Assembly (NCBI GenBank): GCA_002482565.1
Contig: DLGG01000063.1
Location: forward strand, 5,447-14,483
Source of the DNA: Solidesulfovibrio magneticus
Lineage (GTDB): Bacteria > Desulfobacterota > Desulfovibrionia > Desulfovibrionales > Desulfovibrionaceae
DNA length: 9,037 nt
Reading direction: 5' to 3'
The notes beneath the pieces were generated by a model, which was not told the origin of the DNA, made no database searches, and saw nothing but the letters and a program-made list of their open reading frames with translations. The translations under genes were made by a program, and so were the position numbers. Positions 1 through 5,448 of this stretch are shown in pieces (the stretch's first letter is position 1; the number at the start of each line of letters is the position of its first letter).

Positions 1-28
1 GGGCGTTCGCCGTATGGGGGCGGAAAAA

Positions 29-238
29 CTAGTCGGCGACGACCATGACGCTGGAGGCCTTGACCATGGCGTGGACCTTGGCGCCGGCTTTAAGGCCCAT
101 GTTCTCGGCGGATTCCTTGGTGATGACCGAGACGATCTCGACGCCGGGGGCGGCTTCGATGACGACTTCGGCGTTGACCATGCCGATGGTGACTTTCTTC
201 ACGGTGCCGGGAATGAGATTGCGGGCGCTGACTTTCAT
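29..238 (-). CDS. mop: Molbindin (Mop/TOBE-domain molybdate/tungstate-binding protein)
   Basis: A 69-residue single-domain Mop (TOBE) protein, the usual size for a free molbindin. It opens with MKVSARN, the conserved SARN start of the family, continues GTVKKVTIGMVNAEVVIE, and ends with TKESAENMGLKAG and KASSVMV, which are the conserved strands and ligand-contacting segments. Known members form hexamers that bind and store molybdate or tungstate in the cytoplasm, so it probably buffers the oxyanion for molybdo- or tungstoenzymes. An in-frame upstream start at 340 would add 34 unrelated residues. The start at 238 is preferred because AGGAG (246-250) lies 7 bases upstream and the family begins there. 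It is separate from the encapsulin operon, with a hairpin and an AT-rich gap between them. No ABC-transporter genes are in view. The call is firm; which metal it binds is not visible. Confidence 0.9.
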   Translation of the reverse strand: MKVSARNLIPGTVKKVTIGMVNAEVVIEAAPGVEIVSVITKESAENMGLKAGAKVHAMVKASSVMVVAD

Positions 239-250
239 GAGGTTGCTCCT

Positions 251-262
251 GGCCGATCGGCC
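251..262. promoter_or_regulatory. 12-bp perfect palindrome touching the mop ribosome-binding site
   Basis: GGCCGATCGGCC is a perfect palindrome lying directly upstream of the AGGAG of mop. It could be an operator half-pair site or a self-pairing element in the leader. A chance GC palindrome is also possible, so the functional reading is weak. The leader also has a 6-bp GC stem (270-275 with 287-292, loop 11). Confidence 0.3.
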
Positions 263-314
263 TTCTTGAGGCGGGGTCGGGAAGATCCCGCCGTTGCGTT
301 CCGTCGGGTAAGAG

Positions 315-343
315 ATAATACGGAGCATACTCACACGCAAATT
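315..343 (-). promoter_or_regulatory. mop: Candidate mop promoter (weak -35)
   Basis: Read on the minus strand, TATTAT (315-320) matches the -10 consensus at five of six positions and sits at the edge of the AT-rich island. The sequence 17 bases upstream (AATTTG, 338-343) is a poor -35; TTGCGT is closer to consensus but only 14 bases away. It would give a leader of about 70 bases containing the GC stem and palindrome. The call rests on the -10 match and position only. Confidence 0.27.
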
Positions 344-520
344 ATTTTTTTCGTGTTAATAGTGTTATTTTAAACATCAAAAAATTCATATATTTATTAT
401 TAGTTGAGTCACGCTAATGAATTTTGCGAGATTCTTGATTCGCAAGGTGTAATTTTCGCTTAGATCCATAATTTTAAATAGTTACTGTAAAAAATACGCC
501 GAAAAATGTTACGAGAACAG
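341..520. other. AT-rich intergenic island between encapsulin and mop
   Basis: This 180-base stretch has about 27% G+C by my count, against a strongly GC-rich surround, and carries no convincing gene. It contains T- and A-runs, the 9-base-spaced repeat GTGTTAATA/GTGTTATTT (353-370) and the inverted repeat at 424-445. It is most likely the promoter/operator zone for mop. The rest of the gap between the two genes (521-650) is GC-rich and I see no gene or clear site in it. Confidence 0.55.
424..445. promoter_or_regulatory. Inverted repeat TTGCGA-N10-TCGCAA, possible operator
   Basis: Two perfect 6-base arms, TTGCGA (424-429) and TCGCAA (440-445), are separated by 10 bases inside the AT-rich island. 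The 16-base arm-to-arm distance is about one and a half helical turns. It is about 190 bases from the mop start. I do not recognise it as a known regulator box (it is not a ModE or Fur consensus), so an operator role is only a possibility. Confidence 0.3.
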
Positions 521-650
521 CAGATGCGATGCAGGCGCGGGGATGGGACGTCTTGCCTTGGCCAACCTGCCCCTGGGCAGTGGTGGGGCGGCAGGTGGTT
601 TGGGACAGCGCGACAGGCCGGACGGCAGCCGGCCCCGGCGGTGTAGGACC

Positions 651-681
651 GGGCGTGCGCCCCAGGCGGGGGCGCACGCCC
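651..681 (-). terminator. Hairpin terminator after encapsulin
   Basis: A perfect 13-bp stem, GGGCGTGCGCCCC (651-663) with GGGGCGCACGCCC (669-681), and a 5-base loop. It starts 6 bases after the encapsulin TAA. No T-tract follows on the minus strand, so it is either a hairpin-only terminator or a 3' stabilising structure. Its position and strength support marking the end of the encapsulin transcript. Confidence 0.65.
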
Positions 682-687
682 ATCAAT

Positions 688-1494
688 TTACTTGGCGGCG
701 AAGTCCAGCCGCACCACCACCGTGGGGTCGAGCACCTGGAAGGTGAAGGATTCCAGGAAGAACAGCGCGACCTTTTCGGTGTCATGAGAGGCGTAGCCGA
801 TGGCGATGTCGCCGCCGAGCGTCATCTCCAGATCGCCGCCCCGGGTCGAGAGCAGGTAGGCTTCCTCGATGAACGGACTGACGATGACCTGGCCGCCGAG
901 CATGGTTTCCAGGTACTGCGACAGCGGATAGCCCCGGACGTGGCCCGACAGCGCCACCCACAGCTCCGGGCCGACCACCAGGGCGTAGGGGCCTTCCACT
1001 GAGGTCTTGCGCAGGGCGGTGAGCGCCTTGGAGACCTTCTCGGCGATGTCCTCGGGGTTGGAGGACACCTGCATCCTTGTCTGGCTGGAGACTTCCGACA
1101 GGCCCTTGATGCCGGCCGGGGCAAAGCCGTGGTAGAGGGCTTCTTCCTCGAAGCGGGCCAGCTTCTCGGCCGCCTCGTCCAGGGCGGCCAGATCGATGTC
1201 CTTGCCGCCGCGCGCGGCGTTGTCGATCTCGGCGATGTCCAAGGTGAAGGGCACTTTCACTTCGACCAGCGGTTTGACCTGATGCAGGCCGTAGGTGATG
1301 CCCGAAACCGACTGGGTCTTGGCGTATTCGATGCGCCCCAGGGGCACGGCGGCGTATTCCCAGCCCAGCGGCCCGGCCACGTCCACGACGCGTCGTCCGG
1401 AGAGCATGGTGGTGAGCGTCTGGCGGGCGCGGCTGTCCACGGCCTGCCAGGCGGCGGCGGTGATGGGGGCGAGATCGCGTTTGAGAATGTCCAT
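688..1494 (-). CDS. enc: Encapsulin shell protein (family 1, linocin-M18-like)
   Basis: A 268-residue family 1 encapsulin, close to the 264-residue Thermotoga maritima protein and collinear with it throughout. Recognisable blocks are MDILKRDLAPIT at the N-terminus, GRRVVDVAGPLGWEYAA (33-49), FTLDIAEIDN (83-92), EGPYALVVGPELW in the P/A-domain region, RGGDLEMTLGGDIAIGY, and the C-terminal ESFTFQVLDPTVVV. Members have the HK97 phage capsid fold; those of this length form 60-subunit shells of about 24 nm with small pores. It lies 15 bases after the encapsulated ferritin gene, with GGGAGA (1499-1504) as its ribosome-binding site, so shell and cargo are co-expressed. Ala88 replaces the tryptophan that stacks flavin in T. 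maritima (Trp87 there), so flavin binding at that site is not expected. The hairpin just after the stop probably ends the transcript. Confidence 0.95.
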   Translation of the reverse strand: MDILKRDLAPITAAAWQAVDSRARQTLTTMLSGRRVVDVAGPLGWEYAAVPLGRIEYAKTQSVSGITYGLHQVKPLVEVKVPFTLDIAEIDNAARGGKDIDLAALDEAAEKLARFEEEALYHGFAPAGIKGLSEVSSQTRMQVSSNPEDIAEKVSKALTALRKTSVEGPYALVVGPELWVALSGHVRGYPLSQYLETMLGGQVIVSPFIEEAYLLSTRGGDLEMTLGGDIAIGYASHDTEKVALFFLESFTFQVLDPTVVVRLDFAAK

Positions 1495-1509
1495 GGCGTC
1501 TCCCGTGGG

Positions 1510-1887
1510 TTAGCGGTTGCCCTTGAGGCTGCCGATGCCGAGCGACCCGGAGCCGGACGAGCCTTTGGGCGCGTCCGAAGCCGCGCTCTCGCCGGTGGCC
1601 GCGTCTTCCAGGGCGGTGATGTCGCCGGTGGTGAATAGGTAGGTGCGCATGACCGCGTCCCAGCCCGGCATGGTGCGGCGCAGCCATTCCAGGCCCATGA
1701 TGGCGTGCTCCATCTCCTCGTCGCGGTTGTGGGCCATGATGGCCTTGATCTGCGGATCGGAGGCGGCGACCACCCGCTGGTGGTACCAGTTGATGGCCTC
1801 GATCTCTTCCTTGAGGCTGGTCAGCGCCCGGACGAAATCCCGGTCCAGGGGCGAGAGCTCGGCAACGGGTTCATGATATTGGTCCAT
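1510..1887 (-). CDS. encFtn: Encapsulated ferritin-like cargo protein (EncFtn)
   Basis: This 125-residue protein belongs to the encapsulated ferritin family: a two-helix half-ferritin whose subunits pair to build ferroxidase centres and assemble into a ring. Helix 1 carries KEEIEAINWYHQRV and helix 2 HNRDEEMEHAIMGLEWLRR. By alignment to the Rhodospirillum rubrum protein (Glu32, Glu62, His65) the metal ligands are Glu28, Glu58 and His61, all present. A Gly/Ser/Ala-rich linker (about 97-114) leads to the C-terminal LGIGSLKG (116-123), the cargo-loading peptide that docks on the inner shell wall. It should oxidise Fe(II) and pass iron into the compartment lumen for mineral storage. AAGGAGGA lies 3 bases from the ATG, a very strong ribosome-binding site, in line with cargo being made in quantity. 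Its stop is 15 bases before the encapsulin start. Confidence 0.95.
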   Translation of the reverse strand: MDQYHEPVAELSPLDRDFVRALTSLKEEIEAINWYHQRVVAASDPQIKAIMAHNRDEEMEHAIMGLEWLRRTMPGWDAVMRTYLFTTGDITALEDAATGESAASDAPKGSSGSGSLGIGSLKGNR

Positions 1888-1899
1888 GCTTCCTCCTTG

Positions 1900-1929
1900 G
1901 CGCGCCCTCTAAGACATGGGCGGGCGCGC
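1900..1929 (-). promoter_or_regulatory. Leader hairpin before the EncFtn ribosome-binding site
   Basis: A perfect 8-bp inverted repeat, GCGCGCCC (1900-1907) with GGGCGCGC (1922-1929), and a 14-base loop. In the mRNA the 3' arm ends one base before the AAGGAGGA of encFtn. It leaves the ribosome-binding site free, so it could stabilise the 5' end, keep the site open, or be a protein-binding palindrome near the transcription start. No Fur-box consensus is visible. Confidence 0.4.
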
Positions 1930-1941
1930 GAGATTGGGGCC

Positions 1942-1969
1942 AGTATGCCACAGGCCGGCGGGAATGCAA
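1942..1969 (-). promoter_or_regulatory. Candidate promoter of the encFtn-enc operon
   Basis: On the minus strand TTGCAT (1964-1969) and CATACT (1942-1947) are separated by 16 bases, a plausible sigma-70-type pair with partial matches (3/6 and 4/6). Transcription would begin near 1935, giving a leader of about 50 bases that includes the 1900-1929 hairpin. The match is modest; no better pair is seen in the spacer. Confidence 0.38.
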
Positions 1970-2130
1970 CGGCTTGGGCAGAAAAGTCGCGTGGCGATCA
2001 GGCGTCGGGGCGGGATGCGTCGGCGTCGGCCGGCAAGCGGACACGACGGACCAAGGACGGCCGGGATGGGTGGGCAAGGGGTGCCTGTCGGCTGAACTGG
2101 GCGCGGGAATCAGGCCGAAGCGGCAGGGGA

Positions 2131-2176
2131 GGCCGGCGCGCCCGGGGAACCGGAAGTTTCGCGGCGCGCGCCGGCC
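2131..2176 (-). terminator. GC-rich hairpin downstream of the lemA/TPM operon
   Basis: GGCCGGCGCGC (2131-2141) is the exact complement of GCGCGCCGGCC (2166-2176), an 11-bp stem beginning about 9 bases after the TGA of the last TPM gene. The 24-base loop contains a further small CCGG-GGAA-CCGG stem. There is no T-tract, so termination strength is uncertain. The rest of the 298-base gap to encFtn (about 1975-2130) shows no gene or site I can support. Confidence 0.45.
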
Positions 2177-2185
2177 GGATACGGG

Positions 2186-2818
2186 TCAGATGAGAATGAG
2201 GTTTTTGATCTCGTCGGTATCCGCCTCGTCAGGCGGAAAAAGCGGCGCGAGCAGGCCGGCCAGGGTGTCCAGACAGGCGATGAGCGCCTCCTTTTGCCGG
2301 CCGGCGGCGATGCCACGGGTGAGCGCCGCCGTGGCCGCGTCCAGGGCGGCGGCGTCGAGGCGTCCGGCAAGGCCCTTGTCGGGCTGGATGAAGACCAGCC
2401 GTTCGAAGACCGAGATGTAGACCAGCACGGCGTTGCGGTGTTTGGTTTCGGTCAGGCCGTGGGTGAAAAACGCGGCCTGGGCGGCCTGCCTGGTTTCGGC
2501 CAGCCGCCGGGCCTTGGACACGAACAGGCGTTTGACGTCCGGGCAACGTTTGGCCGCCTCGAAGCCGGCCAGGGCGAACACGCCGCCAAACAGCAGGAAC
2601 AGCCAGAGGTTGCGCGTGCCAAAAGCCAGGCACAACACCAGCCCGGCGCACAACCCCACGACCACGGCGCAGGCCAGTTCGGCCTTGGGATAGTCGTCGC
2701 TGGCCTCCACCACCATGGGCACGATCTCGGCCGAGGTCCGGGCTTCGGCAGCGGCCACGGCAGCGACGATGGCTTCCCGGTCGGCCGAGGAGAAAAACGC
2801 GTTGACATGTTTGCTCAT
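2186..2818 (-). CDS. TPM-domain-like membrane protein
   Basis: A 210-residue protein with no signal peptide. Residues 1-45 (ADREAIVAAVAAAEARTSAEIVPMVVEASDDYP) look like the first strand-helix part of a TPM domain. Two adjacent membrane helices follow (about 46-66 and 70-88, through AVVVGLCAGLVLCLAF and LWLFLLFGGVFALAG). The rest of the domain comes after them: HRNAVLVYISVFERLVFIQPDKGLAGRL parallels GVLLLVSKGDRKVRIEVGYGLEGRL in the preceding gene. It resembles the uncharacterised membrane proteins that commonly follow lemA and ygcG-type genes. Acidic residues near the end (PPDEADTDE) precede a hydrophobic C-terminus. Its start sits 9 bases after the previous stop, and its ribosome-binding site overlaps that stop, which points to coupled translation. 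The TPM domain is named for a phosphatase studied in plants, but no catalytic role can be assigned here. Confidence 0.85.
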   Translation of the reverse strand: MSKHVNAFFSSADREAIVAAVAAAEARTSAEIVPMVVEASDDYPKAELACAVVVGLCAGLVLCLAFGTRNLWLFLLFGGVFALAGFEAAKRCPDVKRLFVSKARRLAETRQAAQAAFFTHGLTETKHRNAVLVYISVFERLVFIQPDKGLAGRLDAAALDAATAALTRGIAAGRQKEALIACLDTLAGLLAPLFPPDEADTDEIKNLILI

Positions 2819-2822
2819 GATG

Positions 2823-2830
2823 CCCTCCTA
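2823..2830 (-). promoter_or_regulatory. Ribosome-binding site overlapping the upstream stop codon
   Basis: The minus strand reads TAGGAGGG here: the TAG stop of the preceding TPM gene is the first part of an AGGAGG ribosome-binding site, 5 bases before the ATG at 2818. This fixes the start and implies that ribosomes ending on the first gene help start the second. Confidence 0.8.
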
Positions 2831-3874
2831 CCAGCTTCCCGACGAGCCGCCGCCGCCAAAGGAGCCGCCGCCGCCGGAAAATCCGCCGCCGCCCGACGAG
2901 CCGCCTCCGCCACCAACATAAAAGCCGCCGCCCCGGCGGCCGCTGCCGCCCCGGAACAGATACGGCCCCACCAGCCCGAGCACCGCGCCGCCCAGGCACA
3001 GCAGGGCCAGCATGGCCAGGGTCAGGCCGAAGAGAGCCCCGCCCAGGGGCAGAGCCAGGCCGAGCAGCCCGGCCCGGGCCGGGGCCGGCAGACCGGAAAG
3101 CAGGGCCGACAGGATGATGGCCAGGATGAAAAGCCCGAAAAAGGCGTTGTCGTCGTGGCCCGAGGCGTTGCCGCCGCCGGGCGCGGCCTGGTATTCCCCG
3201 CGCGCGCCTTCAATGATGGCGGCCACGCCGGCTTCGATGCCGGCGTCGAACCGGCCGGCCTTGAAGGCCGGCACGATGGCGTGGTCGATGATGCGTCCGG
3301 TCAGCGCGTCGGTGAGCCGGCCTTCCAGGCCGTAGCCGACCTCGATGCGCACCTTGCGGTCGCCCTTGCTGACAAGGAGCAGCACGCCGTTGTCCTTGCC
3401 CTTCTGGCCGATGCCCCAGGCCTGGGCCACCTTGACGGCGTAGTCTTCCAGGGGTTCGCCCTGCAGCGAGGGGATGGTCAGCACCACGAGCTGGGTGGAG
3501 TCCGTGCGCTCGAAGTCGGCCAGGGAGGCGTCCAGGCGGCTGATCGCCTCCTTGGAGAGCATCCCGGCCGTGTCGTTGACCCGGCCCGTCAGGCGCGGCA
3601 CGTCCAGGGCCAGGGCCTGGCCGGCGCACAGGGCAAAAGCGAGCAGCACGGCGGCCAGCATGGCCGGAAATTGGCCAGTCGGGAAGGCGGCCGGGGCAGT
3701 TCGGGGCGCAAGGGCCGCCGGAGCAGGCCTAGCCGCCAGGGGCAGCCGACCCGGGCGAGCCGGGCGGCCGGCTGGGCTTGGGTTCTCGGCAGGGGCTGGC
3801 CCGTGCCCCGAGAGCGGTAGCCCACGGACCCGGCCGGCCTGGGAAGCATGGCAAGGCTGTGACATGGAGAGCAT
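2828..3874 (-). CDS. Secreted/membrane-anchored TPM-domain protein (YgcG-like) with glycine-rich tail
   Basis: This 348-residue protein has a 71-residue Pro/Ala/Arg-rich leader, then a signal-peptide-like segment (72-89, MLAAVLLAFALCAGQALA) and a TPM domain at about 90-225 (LTGRVNDTAGMLS, QLVVLTIPSLQGEPLEDYAVKVAQAWGIG, NGVLLLVSKGDRKVRIEVGYGLEGRLTD). Two or three hydrophobic helices follow (about 243-262 and 267-306), then a Gly/Ser tail with repeated SGGGGSFGGGG and a final SGSW, the hallmark ending of YgcG-like proteins. The TPM domain should face outside the cytoplasmic membrane. The start at 3874 is chosen because GGAGG lies 9 bases upstream. The next plausible start, an ATG at 3661 (277 residues), gives a normal-looking signal peptide but has no ribosome-binding site. 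The gene lies 20 bases after lemA, a common pairing. The reaction or partner is unknown. Confidence 0.85.
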   Translation of the reverse strand: MLSMSQPCHASQAGRVRGLPLSGHGPAPAENPSPAGRPARPGRLPLAARPAPAALAPRTAPAAFPTGQFPAMLAAVLLAFALCAGQALALDVPRLTGRVNDTAGMLSKEAISRLDASLADFERTDSTQLVVLTIPSLQGEPLEDYAVKVAQAWGIGQKGKDNGVLLLVSKGDRKVRIEVGYGLEGRLTDALTGRIIDHAIVPAFKAGRFDAGIEAGVAAIIEGARGEYQAAPGGGNASGHDDNAFFGLFILAIILSALLSGLPAPARAGLLGLALPLGGALFGLTLAMLALLCLGGAVLGLVGPYLFRGGSGRRGGGFYVGGGGGSSGGGGFSGGGGSFGGGGSSGSW

Positions 3875-3883
3875 TCGCGATAA

Positions 3884-3888
3884 CCTCC
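3884..3888 (-). promoter_or_regulatory. Ribosome-binding site deciding the TPM start
   Basis: GGAGG on the minus strand lies 9 bases before the ATG at 3874, in the 20-base gap after lemA. The alternative ATG at 3865 is 18 bases away, and the ATG at 3661 has no such site, so this favours the long form of the TPM protein. Confidence 0.6.
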
Positions 3889-3894
3889 GTCGGC

Positions 3895-4479
3895 TTAGAA
3901 CTTCACCTTGGGGGCCTGCTGGGCCGCGTCGTCGGCCTTGTAGTATTCCTTGGGCGTAAGATGGAGCAGCATGGAGTTGGTCATGGAGTTGGGGAAGGTG
4001 CGGATCGAGCTGTTGTAGACCTGCACGGCCTCGTTGTAGCGCTGGCGAGCCACGTTGATGCGGTTTTCCGTGCCTTCGAGCTGGTGCTGCAGGTCGCGGA
4101 AATTCTGGTCGGCTTTGAGCTGGGGATAGTTTTCGGCCACGGCCAGAAGGCGCGACAGGGCGGACTGCATCTGGCCCTGGGCCTGCTGGAAGGCGGCCAT
4201 GGCCTTGGGGTCGGCCAGGGTTTCGGGGGTGAGCTTTATTTGCGTGGCCTTGGCCCGGGCCTCGGTGACGGCGGTCAGGGTGTCTTTTTCGTGGCTGGCG
4301 TAGCCCTTGACCGTTTCCACGAGGTTGGGAATGAGGTCCAGGCGACGCTGCAAGGTGGCTTCCACGTTGCCCCAGGCGGCTTTGACCGCCTCGTCGTTGG
4401 TCTGCATTTCGTTGTAGCCGCATCCGGTGAGCCCGAAAAGGGCGACGACAAGGGCCAGGGCGGCAAGCAGTCTATTCAT
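3895..4479 (-). CDS. lemA: LemA family lipoprotein
   Basis: A 194-residue LemA protein, the usual length. The N-terminus MNRLLAALALVVALFGLTGC is a lipoprotein signal peptide with lipobox LTGC, giving lipidation at Cys20. The mature part has the family core: NDEAVKAAWGNVEATLQRRLDLIPNLVETVKGYASHEKDTL (28-68), ENYPQLKADQNFRDLQHQLEGTENRI (116-141), ARQRYNEAVQVYNSSIRTFPN (144-164). The fold is a long antiparallel helical bundle. It is likely tethered to a membrane on the outer side of the cytoplasmic membrane. The ATG at 4479 is preceded by AGGAG (4486-4490) with 6 bases between. It heads an operon with two TPM proteins, a widespread arrangement that suggests the three act together at the envelope. 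Function in the family is not settled. Confidence 0.93.
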   Translation of the reverse strand: MNRLLAALALVVALFGLTGCGYNEMQTNDEAVKAAWGNVEATLQRRLDLIPNLVETVKGYASHEKDTLTAVTEARAKATQIKLTPETLADPKAMAAFQQAQGQMQSALSRLLAVAENYPQLKADQNFRDLQHQLEGTENRINVARQRYNEAVQVYNSSIRTFPNSMTNSMLLHLTPKEYYKADDAAQQAPKVKF

Positions 4480-4522
4480 TGGGCGCTCCTTTGGAATCGA
4501 GAAAAGGGATGGCAATAGTCCG

Positions 4523-4551
4523 TCTATACCCCGCTCGGGCGGGGCAGGCAA
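4523..4551 (-). promoter_or_regulatory. Candidate lemA-operon promoter with an inverted repeat in the spacer
   Basis: TTGCCT (4546-4551) and TATAGA (4523-4528) on the minus strand are 17 bases apart, each matching the sigma-70 consensus at four of six positions. The predicted transcript starts near 4516, about 37 bases before the lemA ATG. The 17-base spacer is almost filled by the inverted repeat CCCCGC-N4-GCGGGG (4529-4544), which could be an operator. Confidence 0.45.
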
Positions 4552-4684
4552 GGCGTCGGGGACCGAAGACGGTTCGGCAGGTTCACGCCGCGCGCGAGAC
4601 CATGGAACGAGTCGGCGGGAAAGCGGTGATGTTGGCAAGAAAGAGGCGAGAGGCTCCGCGCCGGCAAGCGGCCCGAGGCGCAAC

Positions 4685-4715
4685 GCCATATGCCCCGGGA
4701 AAGGGGGCATATGGC
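4685..4715 (-). terminator. 12-bp hairpin downstream of the miaB-BFN-PHP unit
   Basis: GCCATATGCCCC (4685-4696) pairs perfectly with GGGGCATATGGC (4704-4715) around a 7-base loop. It lies 65 bases after the PHP stop, in the gap before the lemA promoter, where transcription of the upstream unit should end. No T-tract follows. It is the strongest structure in this gap; the remainder of 4552-4780 shows no gene. Confidence 0.55.
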
Positions 4716-4780
4716 CGGTTATCAGGAGACGGAGCCGCCGGCCGGGAGGCGCAAACGCCCGTCCGGCGCGGACCGAAGGC

Positions 4781-5446
4781 TTAGTCGGTCCGGCCCAGGC
4801 CGAGAATCCGGGCCACGATGTCCCGGGAATTGGCTTCGGCCTGCAGATATTCGTCCAGGGACAGGCCCGCGCCCAGGGCCACTTTTTTGCGGCGGTCTTG
4901 GCTGACGAAATCTTCCGGCGCGTGGGCGTCGTTGTCGATGACGAGCTTGGCCCCGAAGCGCCGGGCCATGGCCGCCACATGGCCGTTGGTCAGGCTGTGG
5001 CCCTTGCGGGTGGTGATTTCCAGGGCCACGCCGCGCTCGGCGGCAAGCTCCGCCTCTTCGGGCGTGATCATGCCCGGATGGGCCAGGATGTCGCAGCCGC
5101 CCTCAATGGCGGCCAGGTTGGTGCCCGTTTCCACCGGCTCGACGATGGTCTCGCCGTGCACCACCACGAGCTGGGCTCCGGCCGCCCGGGCGCGCTCCAC
5201 GAGTTGGGGAATAAGCGGCGGCGGCACATGGGTGATCTCCACGCCGTAAAGGGCCGTCAACCCGAGAAAAGCCCCGGTCTCGGCCACGAACCGGCCGATG
5301 TTGTCCAGGATCAGGTCGAGGTTGGAATGGTCGGCGTGATCGGTGAGCGCCACGGCCTTGTAGCCGGCCTTGACGGCACGGCGCACCAGCTCGGCCGGAA
5401 TGAGCACGCCGTCGGAAAAGGTGGTGTGGGTGTGCAGGTCGATCAT
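4781..5446 (-). CDS. PHP-domain metal-dependent phosphoesterase
   Basis: A 221-residue single-domain PHP protein. The metal-binding motifs are complete: DLHTHTTFSDG (His5, His7, Asp12), LTDHADH (Asp36, His37, His40), YGVEITH (Glu70), VVHGE (His97), LAHPG (His123) and DNDAH (Asp173, His175). These form the trinuclear metal centre of the TIM-barrel-like family, so hydrolysis of a small phosphate ester or nucleotide is expected. The substrate cannot be read from the sequence; such stand-alone proteins are often labelled histidinol-phosphatase-like. The ATG at 5446 follows the TGA of the BFN gene by two bases. No clear ribosome-binding site is present, so translation is probably coupled; an in-frame GTG at 5452 is an alternative start. 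No histidine-biosynthesis gene is nearby, which argues against a dedicated histidinol phosphatase. Confidence 0.88.
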   Translation of the reverse strand: MIDLHTHTTFSDGVLIPAELVRRAVKAGYKAVALTDHADHSNLDLILDNIGRFVAETGAFLGLTALYGVEITHVPPPLIPQLVERARAAGAQLVVVHGETIVEPVETGTNLAAIEGGCDILAHPGMITPEEAELAAERGVALEITTRKGHSLTNGHVAAMARRFGAKLVIDNDAHAPEDFVSQDRRKKVALGAGLSLDEYLQAEANSRDIVARILGLGRTD

Positions 5447-5448
5447 GG

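Noticed and set aside
341..520. CRISPR leader or array in the AT-rich island
   Set aside because: No regularly spaced repeats with unique spacers and no cas gene in the window.
529..1002. Plus-strand open frame starting in the spacer and running antisense to encapsulin
   Set aside because: No family resemblance, compositionally like the reverse of the encapsulin gene, and it crosses the encapsulin hairpin.
688..1494. Prophage capsid gene
   Set aside because: Encapsulin shares the HK97 fold, but there is no portal, protease, terminase or tail gene, and it is paired with its cargo gene.
688..1887. A ferrosome or magnetosome iron system
   Set aside because: Some Desulfovibrio form ferrosomes, but those need fez-type membrane proteins and none is here; the pair is a standard encapsulin with EncFtn.
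1705..2193. Plus-strand open frame spanning the encFtn antisense and the following spacer
   Set aside because: The part in the spacer is Arg/Gly-rich with no motif and no convincing ribosome-binding site.
2831..2956. Tandem GCC-type triplet repeat
   Set aside because: It is explained by the glycine-rich tail of the TPM protein read on the minus strand.
2294..3820. A 508-codon open frame on the plus strand, antisense to both TPM genes
   Set aside because: It is a by-product of GC-rich codon use opposite two well-supported genes; the predicted protein is low-complexity Gly/Ala/Gln/His-rich with no recognisable domain.
3880..4980. The upstream extension of the LemA frame to a 361-codon frame
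   Set aside because: The residues before 4479 have no lipoprotein signal and run through the promoter and hairpin region; the start at 4479 has a good ribosome-binding site and lipobox.
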